From NCBI GenBank assembly GCA_900772575.1, contig CAAHEN010000037.1, positions 1 through 60,034 of the forward strand: a DNA stretch of 60,034 nucleotides. The letters are read 5' to 3'. Shown here one piece after another: positions 42,756 through 49,879 of the stretch. The notes below the pieces were generated by a model. That model saw nothing but the letters and a program-made list of their open reading frames with translations. It was not told where the DNA came from and did no database searches. The first letter of the stretch is position 1. Every line of letters starts with the position of its first letter. Origin of the DNA: Bacteroidaceae bacterium (GTDB lineage: Bacteria > Bacteroidota > Bacteroidia > Bacteroidales > Bacteroidaceae). Position numbers and translations under genes: made by a program.

Positions 42756-43421
42756 ATGAAGAATGATAAAATGAAGAACCGCTACCGCATCAACGAGCAG
42801 ATTCGCTCTCGTGAAGTGCGTCTAGTCGGTGATGAGGCTGAATCCACAGTATTGTCTACCCACAGAGCCCTGCAAATGGCGGAGCAGAGAGGACTGGATT
42901 TGGTGGAAATCTCGCCCAATGCGCAGCCTCCAGTATGTCGGTTGATTGACTATTCGAAATTCCTCTACCAGCAAAAGAAGAAGCAGAAGGAACTGAAGGC
43001 CAAACAGGTGAAGATTGACGTGAAGGAGATTCGCTTCGGGCCTCAGACCGATGAGCATGATTACAACTTCAAGCTCAAGCATGCCAAGGAATTTCTCTCG
43101 GACGGTGACAAGGTGAAAGCCTATGTGTTCTTCCGTGGCCGCAGCATTCTCTTCAAAGAACAAGGCGAGGTTCTCCTCCTGCGTTTCGCCAACGACTTGG
43201 AGGAATATGGCAAAGTGGAGCAGATGCCTGTCCTTGAGGGCAAGCGCATGATCATCTTCATTGCCCCGAAGAAGGTGGCCGCGCCAAAGAAAACCGAACC
43301 AGTGGCTGAGGACGAAGCGCCCAAGGACGAAGTCAAGGAGGTCAAGGTTAAGAAATCGGCCCCGGTTGTCAAGGCTCCCAAGGAGTACACGGGACCGAAG
43401 CTCGAAGGAGAGGACTTCTGA
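42756..43421 (+). CDS. infC: Translation initiation factor IF-3 with a charged C-terminal tail
   Basis: IF-3 binds the 30S subunit and checks start codon and initiator tRNA. The 221-residue protein has the conserved YRINEQIRSREVRLVGDEAE start, the linker and the C-terminal domain (VKEIRFGPQTDEHDYNFKLKHAKEFL). After about residue 175 it adds a Lys/Glu/Pro-rich tail of about 45 residues (KKTEPVAEDEAPKDEVKEV type), absent from the short E. coli protein. The ATG start is in contrast to the AUU used in enterobacteria, so that control is unlikely. It lies 63 nt after thrS. Confidence 0.95.
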   Translation: MKNDKMKNRYRINEQIRSREVRLVGDEAESTVLSTHRALQMAEQRGLDLVEISPNAQPPVCRLIDYSKFLYQQKKKQKELKAKQVKIDVKEIRFGPQTDEHDYNFKLKHAKEFLSDGDKVKAYVFFRGRSILFKEQGEVLLLRFANDLEEYGKVEQMPVLEGKRMIIFIAPKKVAAPKKTEPVAEDEAPKDEVKEVKVKKSAPVVKAPKEYTGPKLEGEDF

Positions 43422-43550
43422 CTCGACGTTGCGCGCCATAGCTGATGTCTCGGCCGGCACAGATCCATGACCAAGAACAAAAAGTAGCGCACCTGCGTAT
43501 GGTATCTCACGCAGCCGCACTCATACAACAACCAACAAACAATAAAAGAA

Positions 43551-43748
43551 ATGCCTAAAGTAAAGACTAATTCCGGTGCCAAAAAAAGGTTCGCCCTTAC
43601 CGGAACGGGTAAGATCAAAAGACAGCACGCTTATCACAGCCACATTCTGACGAAGAAAACGAAGAAGCAGAAGCGCAACCTCGTCCATGTCGGCACGGTT
43701 CACGATGCAAACAAGCGCCAGGTTCGCGAATTGCTCTGCCTCCGCTAA
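43551..43748 (+). CDS. rpmI: 50S ribosomal protein L35
   Basis: A 65-residue basic protein starting PKVKTNSGAKKRFALTGTGK and continuing with HILTKKTKKQKRNL, the L35 (bL35) pattern. It binds 23S rRNA in the large subunit. It lies between infC and rplT in the usual order, 129 nt after infC. Length is normal. Confidence 0.96.
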   Translation: MPKVKTNSGAKKRFALTGTGKIKRQHAYHSHILTKKTKKQKRNLVHVGTVHDANKRQVRELLCLR

Positions 43749-43845
43749 TCAAGACAGCTGTCCACACAATCAACCCCTCAGTCATTAACGGATGACCGGC
43801 TCAAAAGACCGCTGACGCGGCGCCGGCACTCTAAAACAAATCATT

Positions 43846-44190
43846 ATGCCAAGATCAGTAAATCACGTTGCTTCAAGAGCAAAGAGAAAGAAAATTCTGA
43901 AACTTACACGCGGCTACTTTGGCGCTCGTAAGAATGTCTGGACCGTCGCCAAGAACACATGGGAGAAGGGTTTGACCTACGCCTATCGCGACCGCCGCAA
44001 CAAGAAGCGCAACTTCCGCGCCCTGTGGATTCAGCGTATCAACGCAGCCGCACGCTTGGAGGGCCTTTCCTATTCCCAGCTGATGGGAAACCTGCATAAG
44101 GCTGGTATCGAAATCAACCGCAAGGTTCTTGCCGACCTCGCAGTGAACAGTCCCGAGGCTTTCAAGGCCATCGTAGCCAAGGTCAAGTGA
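43846..44190 (+). CDS. rplT: 50S ribosomal protein L20
   Basis: The 114-residue protein starts PRSVNHVASRAKRKKILKLT and has the L20 blocks GYFGARKNVWTVAKN and LWIQRINAAARLEGLSY. L20 is essential for early 50S assembly. Last gene of the thrS-infC-rpmI-rplT group; a 17-bp terminator hairpin follows at 44224-44261. Confidence 0.97.
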   Translation: MPRSVNHVASRAKRKKILKLTRGYFGARKNVWTVAKNTWEKGLTYAYRDRRNKKRNFRALWIQRINAAARLEGLSYSQLMGNLHKAGIEINRKVLADLAVNSPEAFKAIVAKVK

Positions 44191-44223
44191 CTTGCTTACA
44201 AACGACTTTCAAATAACACCTAT

Positions 44224-44261
44224 ACACACGAGGCACGCTGAAGGCAGCGTGCCTCGTGTGT
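44224..44261 (+). terminator. Terminator after rplT
   Basis: A perfect 17-bp stem (44224-44240 with 44245-44261) with loop AAGG, 34 nt after the rplT stop. The T-run is short (TT), but the stem is very stable. Confidence 0.7.
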
Positions 44262-44363
44262 TATGAAAAAAGTAACAGCCCTGATGCCATGCCGCAGCTG
44301 TAGCGCTCCTGCGGCTGTTGCACAGGAACAACCCACCTTCAACCCAGTCACAACCAGCAAACC

Positions 44364-44564
44364 ATGGGCGACGGAAACTTCAATCGCAGCCATCTGCCAG
44401 TCAATCCTTACCAGAGCGGCCACAAGGCCGGTCTTTCACAAATGCGCGTACGGGCCATTGAGGCATTCGCCAGATGGCTGGCGGAGCAATACCCTAATAT
44501 GGGCAATGACGAAATGGAGGAACAGAAGCGGCATTTTGCCCGAATGCTCCACGGCGATAGCTGA
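44364..44564 (+). CDS. Small protein of unknown function (66 residues)
   Basis: The frame encodes a 66-residue protein beginning MGDGNFNRSHLPVNPYQSG and ending in a helical, charged stretch (IEAFARWLAEQYPNMGNDEM, then KRHFARML). I recall similar short proteins in Bacteroidales, but cannot confirm it. It has no signal peptide or membrane segment. The upper frame at 44263-44652 overlaps it and has a non-coding look, so this is the more likely gene. It lies between the rplT terminator and the esterase promoter, without an obvious promoter of its own. Treat as probable but unproven. Confidence 0.55.
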   Translation: MGDGNFNRSHLPVNPYQSGHKAGLSQMRVRAIEAFARWLAEQYPNMGNDEMEEQKRHFARMLHGDS

Positions 44565-44658
44565 GGCCTGCAAACTCCAAGGGGAGAATTTTACGGGTTC
44601 ATCCAGCTCCGCAGGCACGGAATTCAAGCTCAATAATGTTGTTCCCAAATAAAATGTG

Positions 44659-44666
44659 TAAGTTTG
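44659..44666 (+). promoter_or_regulatory. Putative -7 box of the YqiA-like esterase gene
   Basis: TAAGTTTG, 48 nt before the ATG at 44714. A TGTTG element lies upstream with a shorter spacer (17 nt) than usual here. Confidence 0.4.
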
Positions 44667-44713
44667 CACGCGTCAGCAGGGCGCCAAGCTGAATCCACAT
44701 ACCAACCATCACA

Positions 44714-45358
44714 ATGGACACCGCACTCAAACTCATTTATTTTCATGGCTTCGCCTCCTCTGGCGCAAGCGGCACAGTAGAACTGTTGCGCAAAATGTTG
44801 CCGTCGGCAGACATCATCGCCCCCGACATTCCGGTCGATCCTGAAGAGGCGCTTCCCTATCTCAAGCAGCTCGTGGCTGACGAACGCCCAGACATCATCG
44901 TCGGCACAAGCATGGGGGGAATGTATGCCCAACAGATGCATGGTTACCTGCGCATCTGCGTCAATCCGGCCTTTCGCATGTCGACCATGAGCAAGGTGCT
45001 CCGCACCGGCACGCACAAGTTTCTCAACGGGCGCAAGGACAATGCCAAGGAGTTCCGCATCACCAAAGAGACGCTTCAGCATTTCAACCAGATGGAACGC
45101 AGGCAGTTCGACGGCATCACGGCTGATGACCGTGAACTCTGCTATGGCCTATTCGGCATCAACGACACGACGGTCAACCCGGTCAATGCCTACAACACGT
45201 TCACCAAGTATTATGCCCATGCCGAGCGCTTCGACGGTGAGCACCAACTCAATGAACGCGTCCTACGCCACACGCTCCTGCCACTGCTCAAGAAACTGCT
45301 TGGCCAACGCTACGAGGCAGCCATACAGCCGCCACTTCCCGACTACATGCGCTACTGA
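44714..45358 (+). CDS. YqiA/YcfP-like alpha/beta hydrolase (UPF0227 esterase)
   Basis: The 214-residue protein is an alpha/beta hydrolase: LIYFHGFASSGAS forms the oxyanion region, IIVGTSMGGMYA holds the nucleophile (Ser 66 in GTSMGG), LFGINDTTVNP supplies the acid, and EHQLNERV the late His region. This fits the UPF0227 group, small esterases acting on acyl-CoA or short esters in vitro, with unknown cellular substrate. It is cytoplasmic (no signal peptide). hemW follows 6 nt after the stop, so the two are coupled. Confidence 0.87.
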   Translation: MDTALKLIYFHGFASSGASGTVELLRKMLPSADIIAPDIPVDPEEALPYLKQLVADERPDIIVGTSMGGMYAQQMHGYLRICVNPAFRMSTMSKVLRTGTHKFLNGRKDNAKEFRITKETLQHFNQMERRQFDGITADDRELCYGLFGINDTTVNPVNAYNTFTKYYAHAERFDGEHQLNERVLRHTLLPLLKKLLGQRYEAAIQPPLPDYMRY

Positions 45359-45364
45359 ACACCC

Positions 45365-46540
45365 ATGACTACCGATGCCGCCAACAGCAGCCAAGTCACT
45401 GCCGGCCTGTATCTGCATGTCCCGTTCTGCCTGTCGCGCTGCATCTACTGCGACTTCTACTCGACGACTGCGGGAGTGGGCGAGCAACTGGCCTATTCCG
45501 ACGCTGTGGCACATGAGCTGGACATTCGCTTGGGAGACGGCCCGCCGCCAACGATCAGTACCCTCTATATCGGTGGCGGCACGCCATCTATATTGCAGCC
45601 AGAAGTCCGGCGCAGGCTCTTCCGTGCGGTGAAGTCACGCGTCCGCCTGTCACCGCAAGCCGAAATCACCATCGAGGCAAATCCCGATGATGTCACTCCC
45701 GAATTCTGCACCGAGCTCGTCGGACTGGGCGTCAATCGCGTTAGCCTCGGTGTGCAGACATTCGATGACAGCAGCCTCCGTCTGCTCAGACGAAGGCACA
45801 CTGCGGCCGAAGCGAAACGGGCGGTTTGTCGCTTGGCCCAGCACGGTATCGAGAACATTTCCATCGACCTGATTTTCGGACTGCCCGGCCAGACACTGGA
45901 ACAATGGAGAGACAACGTCAGCACCGCACTCGGCCTTCCTATCAAGCACCTGTCCGCCTATGCGCTGATGTATGAAGAGGGGACGCCACTGACCCGCCTC
46001 CGTGACACTGGCCGTCTCACCGAGACCGATGAGCAGGCCAGTCTGGACATGTTCGAGGCCCTGCTTGACCTCACGGCAGGGCGTATGGAACACTATGAAA
46101 TCTCCAATTATGCCTATCCCGGCTTTCGCTCACGCCACAACTCCGCTTACTGGCACAGTGTGCCCTACATCGGTATTGGCCCGGGAGCCCACTCCTTCGA
46201 CGGTAAGGCCACGCGTCGCGCCAACGCTGCGGAACTGAAGGCCTACATCGCAGCGGTTACAGCCGGCACAGACGTACCTCACGCCGATGAGCACCTGACC
46301 GTCAGCGAACAGCTGGATGAATGCATATTCACCGCCCTCCGCACTTCAGAGGGACTAGACGTCAGCGCCGTCGGACAGCGCTTTGGCAGGCAGTGGGCCA
46401 AGCAACTGCTTGATGCGGCCCGGCCACACCTGAAAGCAGGACGCCTCTGCTTTGACCGTTCCATGCACCTCTGCCTCACGAGAAGCGGCCTCTTCGTTTC
46501 AGACAGTGTCATGGCCGACCTCATGTGCTGTGAGGACTGA
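45365..46540 (+). CDS. hemW: Radical SAM heme chaperone HemW
   Basis: The 391-residue protein has the cluster motif CLSRCIYCDF (Cys 22, 26, 29, followed by Asp-Phe), which distinguishes HemW from HemN (CxxxCxxCxC). Other blocks are LYIGGGTPSIL, EANPDDVT, RVSLGVQTFDDSSLRLLRRRH and GIGPGAHSFD. HemW binds heme and delivers it to respiratory enzymes; it is often mislabelled coproporphyrinogen oxidase. In this window the heme-handling CcsBA and the di-heme lipoprotein are other heme users. It lies 6 nt after the esterase gene. Confidence 0.93.
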   Translation: MTTDAANSSQVTAGLYLHVPFCLSRCIYCDFYSTTAGVGEQLAYSDAVAHELDIRLGDGPPPTISTLYIGGGTPSILQPEVRRRLFRAVKSRVRLSPQAEITIEANPDDVTPEFCTELVGLGVNRVSLGVQTFDDSSLRLLRRRHTAAEAKRAVCRLAQHGIENISIDLIFGLPGQTLEQWRDNVSTALGLPIKHLSAYALMYEEGTPLTRLRDTGRLTETDEQASLDMFEALLDLTAGRMEHYEISNYAYPGFRSRHNSAYWHSVPYIGIGPGAHSFDGKATRRANAAELKAYIAAVTAGTDVPHADEHLTVSEQLDECIFTALRTSEGLDVSAVGQRFGRQWAKQLLDAARPHLKAGRLCFDRSMHLCLTRSGLFVSDSVMADLMCCED

Positions 46541-46594
46541 AGCCTAGAGGGGACCGGTGTTTCCGAAAGCGGAGTGATAAAAAGGCGCGTTCGC

Positions 46595-46625
46595 TTGGCC
46601 GGCTTACAAAGATTGGCTAAATTTG
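46595..46625 (+). promoter_or_regulatory. Promoter of nagB
   Basis: TTG (46595-46597), 20-nt spacer, TAAATTTG (46618-46625), 75 nt before the ATG. Full match to the consensus. Confidence 0.7.
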
Positions 46626-46699
46626 CGAGAGCATAAGTCTGTTCAGCCAGACACTCACAGCAACACACCAGAAACCAATATCATCAAAATAAAAGCATC

Positions 46700-47491
46700 A
46701 TGAGAGTTATCATCGAACCCGATTACGAGAAGTTGTCACAATGGGCCGCTGAATATGTCATCAGTGCCATCAATGCTGCCGCCCCCACAGCCGAAAAGCC
46801 GTTTGTGCTCGGCTTGCCTACCGGCTCCTCGCCCATCGGCATGTACAAGGCCTTGGTGAAGGCCAACAAGGAAGGACGCGTCAGCTTCAAGCACGTCTTG
46901 ACATTCAATATGGATGAATATGTCGGCCTGCCCGTTGAGCATCCCGAAAGCTATCATTCCTTCATGGCCACTAACCTCTTCAACCACATCGATTGCCCGA
47001 AAGAGAATATCCACATTCTCAACGGCAACGCCAAGAATCTCAAGGCAGAGTGCGCCCATTACGAGCAGATGATCGCTGAAGCCGGCGGCATTGACCTGTT
47101 CATTGGTGGCATAGGCCCTGACGGCCACATCGCTTTTAACGAGCCGGGCAGTTCACTGACTAGCCGCACACGCCAGAAGACTCTGACAACAGATACCCGC
47201 GTGGCCAACTCACGCTTCTTCGGTGGCAAACCGGAAGATGTGCCCGCAACAGCACTGACCGTTGGCGTCGGCACGGTTATGAGTGCCAAGGAGGTGCTTA
47301 TCCTCTGCAACGGCCATAACAAGTCGCGCGCACTCCAAGCCGCCATCGAGGGCCCTGTCACCCAGATGTGGACCATCTCTGTGCTGCAAATGCACGAGCA
47401 TGGCATCATCGTCTGCGACGAGGCTGCTTGCGAGGATATCAAGCACGGCACTTACAAGTACTTCAAAGACATCGAGAAGGACAATCTCTGA
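46700..47491 (+). CDS. nagB: Glucosamine-6-phosphate deaminase
   Basis: NagB converts glucosamine 6-phosphate to fructose 6-phosphate and ammonia. The 263-residue protein has LGLPTGSSPIGMYKALV (phosphate loop), TFNMDEYVGL (catalytic Asp), GGIGPDGHIAFNEPGSSL (catalytic His region) and the KALVVCNG-like VLILCNGHNKSRAL. Length is that of the standard enzyme. The gene has its own full promoter and a terminator after it (47541-47570). It ties amino sugars from host glycans into glycolysis. Confidence 0.96.
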   Translation: MRVIIEPDYEKLSQWAAEYVISAINAAAPTAEKPFVLGLPTGSSPIGMYKALVKANKEGRVSFKHVLTFNMDEYVGLPVEHPESYHSFMATNLFNHIDCPKENIHILNGNAKNLKAECAHYEQMIAEAGGIDLFIGGIGPDGHIAFNEPGSSLTSRTRQKTLTTDTRVANSRFFGGKPEDVPATALTVGVGTVMSAKEVLILCNGHNKSRALQAAIEGPVTQMWTISVLQMHEHGIIVCDEAACEDIKHGTYKYFKDIEKDNL

Positions 47492-47540
47492 GCTACATGT
47501 GCCGCCGGCAAACGGTGGTACGATGGGCCATACACCATAC

Positions 47541-47570
47541 AAAGCAGGAGGCACACAGCACTCCTGCTTT
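47541..47570 (+). terminator. Rho-independent terminator after nagB
   Basis: AAAGCAGGAG (47541-47550) pairs with CTCCTGCTTT (47561-47570), 10-nt loop, then TTC, so the 3' end has five Ts in a row. It is 50 nt after the nagB stop. Confidence 0.8.
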
Positions 47571-47587
47571 TTCATAACACACAGCCA

Positions 47588-48829
47588 ATGACCGACACCG
47601 CCACGCCCTTTTCGCGCCCTGTCTATGTGATGCTCAAACCGGCCGGAGCCACCTGTAATCTGGCCTGTGATTACTGCTACTACCTGGAGAAGAGCAAGCT
47701 CTACAACACCGGTACACGGCACTGCATGAGCGACACGCTTCTTGAGACGTTCGTCAGAGACTACATTGCCATGCAGTCGTCACCCGCCGTCCTCTTCACG
47801 TGGCATGGCGGCGAACCGATGCTACGTCCCATACATTTCTATGAACGGGCCCTCGAATTGCAGCGCAAATATGCCAACGGCAAGCAGATAGACAATGCAT
47901 TCCAGACCAACGGTACGCTCATCACCGACGAATGGGCCCGTTTTTTCCGGCGCAACAACTTTCTGGTCGGCGTGTCGATAGACGGCCCGGAGGAAGTGCA
48001 TGATGAGTACCGGCGCAGCCGGGGCGGACGCGGCTCATGGCAACAGGTGATGCGCGGCATCCGCACACTCAACCGTCATGGTGTGGAATGGAACGCCATG
48101 TCGGTGGTCAACGACTATAACGTAGAAGACCCCTTGGCCTTCTACCATTTCTTCAAGGAAATAGGGTGCCATTTTGTCCAGTTCACCCCCATCGTCGAAC
48201 GCTATTACCGCCACCCCGACGGCAGGTTGCTCGCTGCACCGACAGACGGTGCACTGGCCGAGCTGGCGCCATTCAGCGTGACGCCGGAAGCATGGGGCGA
48301 CTTTCTCTGTACCGTCTACGATGAATGGGTTCGGCATGACGTAGGCGATTATTTCATCCAACTCTTCGATGCCACACTGGCAGGCTGGATGGGCGTCCAG
48401 CCTTCGGTGTGCACACTGGCCGAAACTTGCGGGCACGCAGCCGTCATGGAATACAATGGCGACGTCTACGCCTGCGACCATTACGTGTTCCCGGAGTTCA
48501 AGCTCGGCAACGTCAACACAACGCCGCTGGCACAGCTCATGGCACGCGACGAGCTGTACCGTTTCGGACAGAACAAGAAGCGGCTACTGACGCGGCAATG
48601 CCGGGAATGCTCCTATCTCATGGCCTGTCATGGTGAATGCCCGAAAAACAGGTTCGCCCTGTCAGACAGTGGCGAAGCCGGGCAAAACTACCTTTGCAAA
48701 GGTTATTATCGCTTCTTCAGTCACGTCGCCCCAGACATGGACTTCATGAAATACCAGCTGCAACATGACGGCCCACCGGCTGCGGTCATGGACTGGATAG
48801 CACAAGGGCGACCGCCGTATCGCCGATAA
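47588..48829 (+). CDS. Anaerobic sulfatase-maturating enzyme (radical SAM/SPASM)
   Basis: The 413-residue protein activates sulfatases by turning an active-site Cys or Ser into formylglycine. It has CNLACDYCYYLEKS (Cys 23, 27, 30), TWHGGEPMLR, and a C-terminal SPASM domain with additional clusters in CTLAETCGHA, GDVYACDHYVFPEFKLGN and CRECSYLMACHGECPKNR. This layout fits anSME. No sulfatase gene is in the window, so its clients are elsewhere on the chromosome, as is usual for Bacteroidota that use sulfated mucins. It follows the nagB terminator closely. Confidence 0.93.
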   Translation: MTDTATPFSRPVYVMLKPAGATCNLACDYCYYLEKSKLYNTGTRHCMSDTLLETFVRDYIAMQSSPAVLFTWHGGEPMLRPIHFYERALELQRKYANGKQIDNAFQTNGTLITDEWARFFRRNNFLVGVSIDGPEEVHDEYRRSRGGRGSWQQVMRGIRTLNRHGVEWNAMSVVNDYNVEDPLAFYHFFKEIGCHFVQFTPIVERYYRHPDGRLLAAPTDGALAELAPFSVTPEAWGDFLCTVYDEWVRHDVGDYFIQLFDATLAGWMGVQPSVCTLAETCGHAAVMEYNGDVYACDHYVFPEFKLGNVNTTPLAQLMARDELYRFGQNKKRLLTRQCRECSYLMACHGECPKNRFALSDSGEAGQNYLCKGYYRFFSHVAPDMDFMKYQLQHDGPPAAVMDWIAQGRPPYRR

Positions 48830-48887
48830 GACCTGCCTGCCCTAGAGAAAATCCTGTGGCAGATTTCTTTATTCCACATGATTGAAT

Positions 48888-48895
48888 TATCTTTG
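48888..48895 (+). promoter_or_regulatory. Putative -7 box of rmlA
   Basis: TATCTTTG, 100 nt before the rmlA ATG. A T-rich stretch lies at the -33 position but no exact TTG at 20 nt. Confidence 0.45.
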
Positions 48896-48994
48896 CAAAA
48901 GCAGATTAGCGCCTTACGCAACACGGCCGCAGGCCGATGCCGACGAAACCGGCCGTGGCACTGCAAGGCTCCAACCACAAGTCATCAATAAAAC

Positions 48995-49879
48995 ATGAAA
49001 GGAATAGTACTCGCCGGAGGCTCCGGCACCCGCCTCTACCCCATCACCAAAGGCATCAGCAAACAGCTCATCCCCATCTTCGATAAGCCGATGGTGTACT
49101 ACCCCATCTCTGTGCTGATGCTTGCAGGAATACGAGACATCCTCATCATCTCCACGCCGCAAGACCTTCCTGGCTTCAAGCGGCTGCTAGGCGATGGCAG
49201 CGACTTCGGCGTCAACCTCAGTTATGCCGAGCAGCCGTCACCGGATGGTTTGGCGCAGGCCTTCATCATCGGTGAGGAGTTCATCGGCAACGAAAGTGTC
49301 TGCCTAGTGCTTGGCGACAACATTTTCCATGGCAGCGGCTTCAGTGGTATGTTGCAAGCGGCTGTAGCCACTGCTGAGCAGGAGGGAAAAGCGACCGTGT
49401 TCGGCTACCGCGTGAACGACCCTGAACGCTATGGCGTTGTGGCTTTTGATGAAGACGGCCATTGCGTCAGCATCGAGGAAAAACCCGAACATCCCCAATC
49501 CAACTATGCTGTGGTCGGCCTCTATTTCTATCCCAACAAGGTGGTCAAGGTGGCCAAGAGCATCAAACCTTCCAAGCGGGGAGAGCTTGAAATCACGACG
49601 GTCAACCAGCGTTTTCTCGAGGACGACGAGCTCATGGTGCAGACGCTTGGCATCGGGTTTGCCTGGCTCGACACCGGCACCCATGACAGTCTGAGCGAGG
49701 CTTCCACCTTCATCGAGGTCATTGAGAAACGCACGGGTCTCAAAGTGGCTTGTCTGGAAGGCATCGCATTGGCGCAAGGCTGGATAACTCCTGAGAAATT
49801 GCGCACTGTGGCTGAGCCCATGGCCAAAAACGAATATGGGAAATACCTGCTTAAGTTGATCGGGCAACGTGAGAGATAG
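48995..49879 (+). CDS. rmlA: Glucose-1-phosphate thymidylyltransferase
   Basis: RmlA makes dTDP-glucose from glucose 1-phosphate and dTTP. The 294-residue protein has the nucleotidyl motif GGSGTRLYPITKGISKQL, PMVYYPISVLMLAGI, LVLGDNIFHGSG and IEEKPEHPQSNYAVVGLYFY. Length is normal. dTDP-glucose is the entry point for the dTDP-sugars used by the FdtA/FdtB-type cassette at 6.7-9.2 kb. Here it is not followed by rmlB/C/D; the next frame, for a secreted protein, overlaps it by 11 nt. Confidence 0.95.
   Translation: MKGIVLAGGSGTRLYPITKGISKQLIPIFDKPMVYYPISVLMLAGIRDILIISTPQDLPGFKRLLGDGSDFGVNLSYAEQPSPDGLAQAFIIGEEFIGNESVCLVLGDNIFHGSGFSGMLQAAVATAEQEGKATVFGYRVNDPERYGVVAFDEDGHCVSIEEKPEHPQSNYAVVGLYFYPNKVVKVAKSIKPSKRGELEITTVNQRFLEDDELMVQTLGIGFAWLDTGTHDSLSEASTFIEVIEKRTGLKVACLEGIALAQGWITPEKLRTVAEPMAKNEYGKYLLKLIGQRER

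Noticed and set aside
44263..44652. 129-codon frame after rplT
   Set aside because: It begins inside the terminator region and overlaps the better-looking 66-residue frame; its composition looks non-coding.
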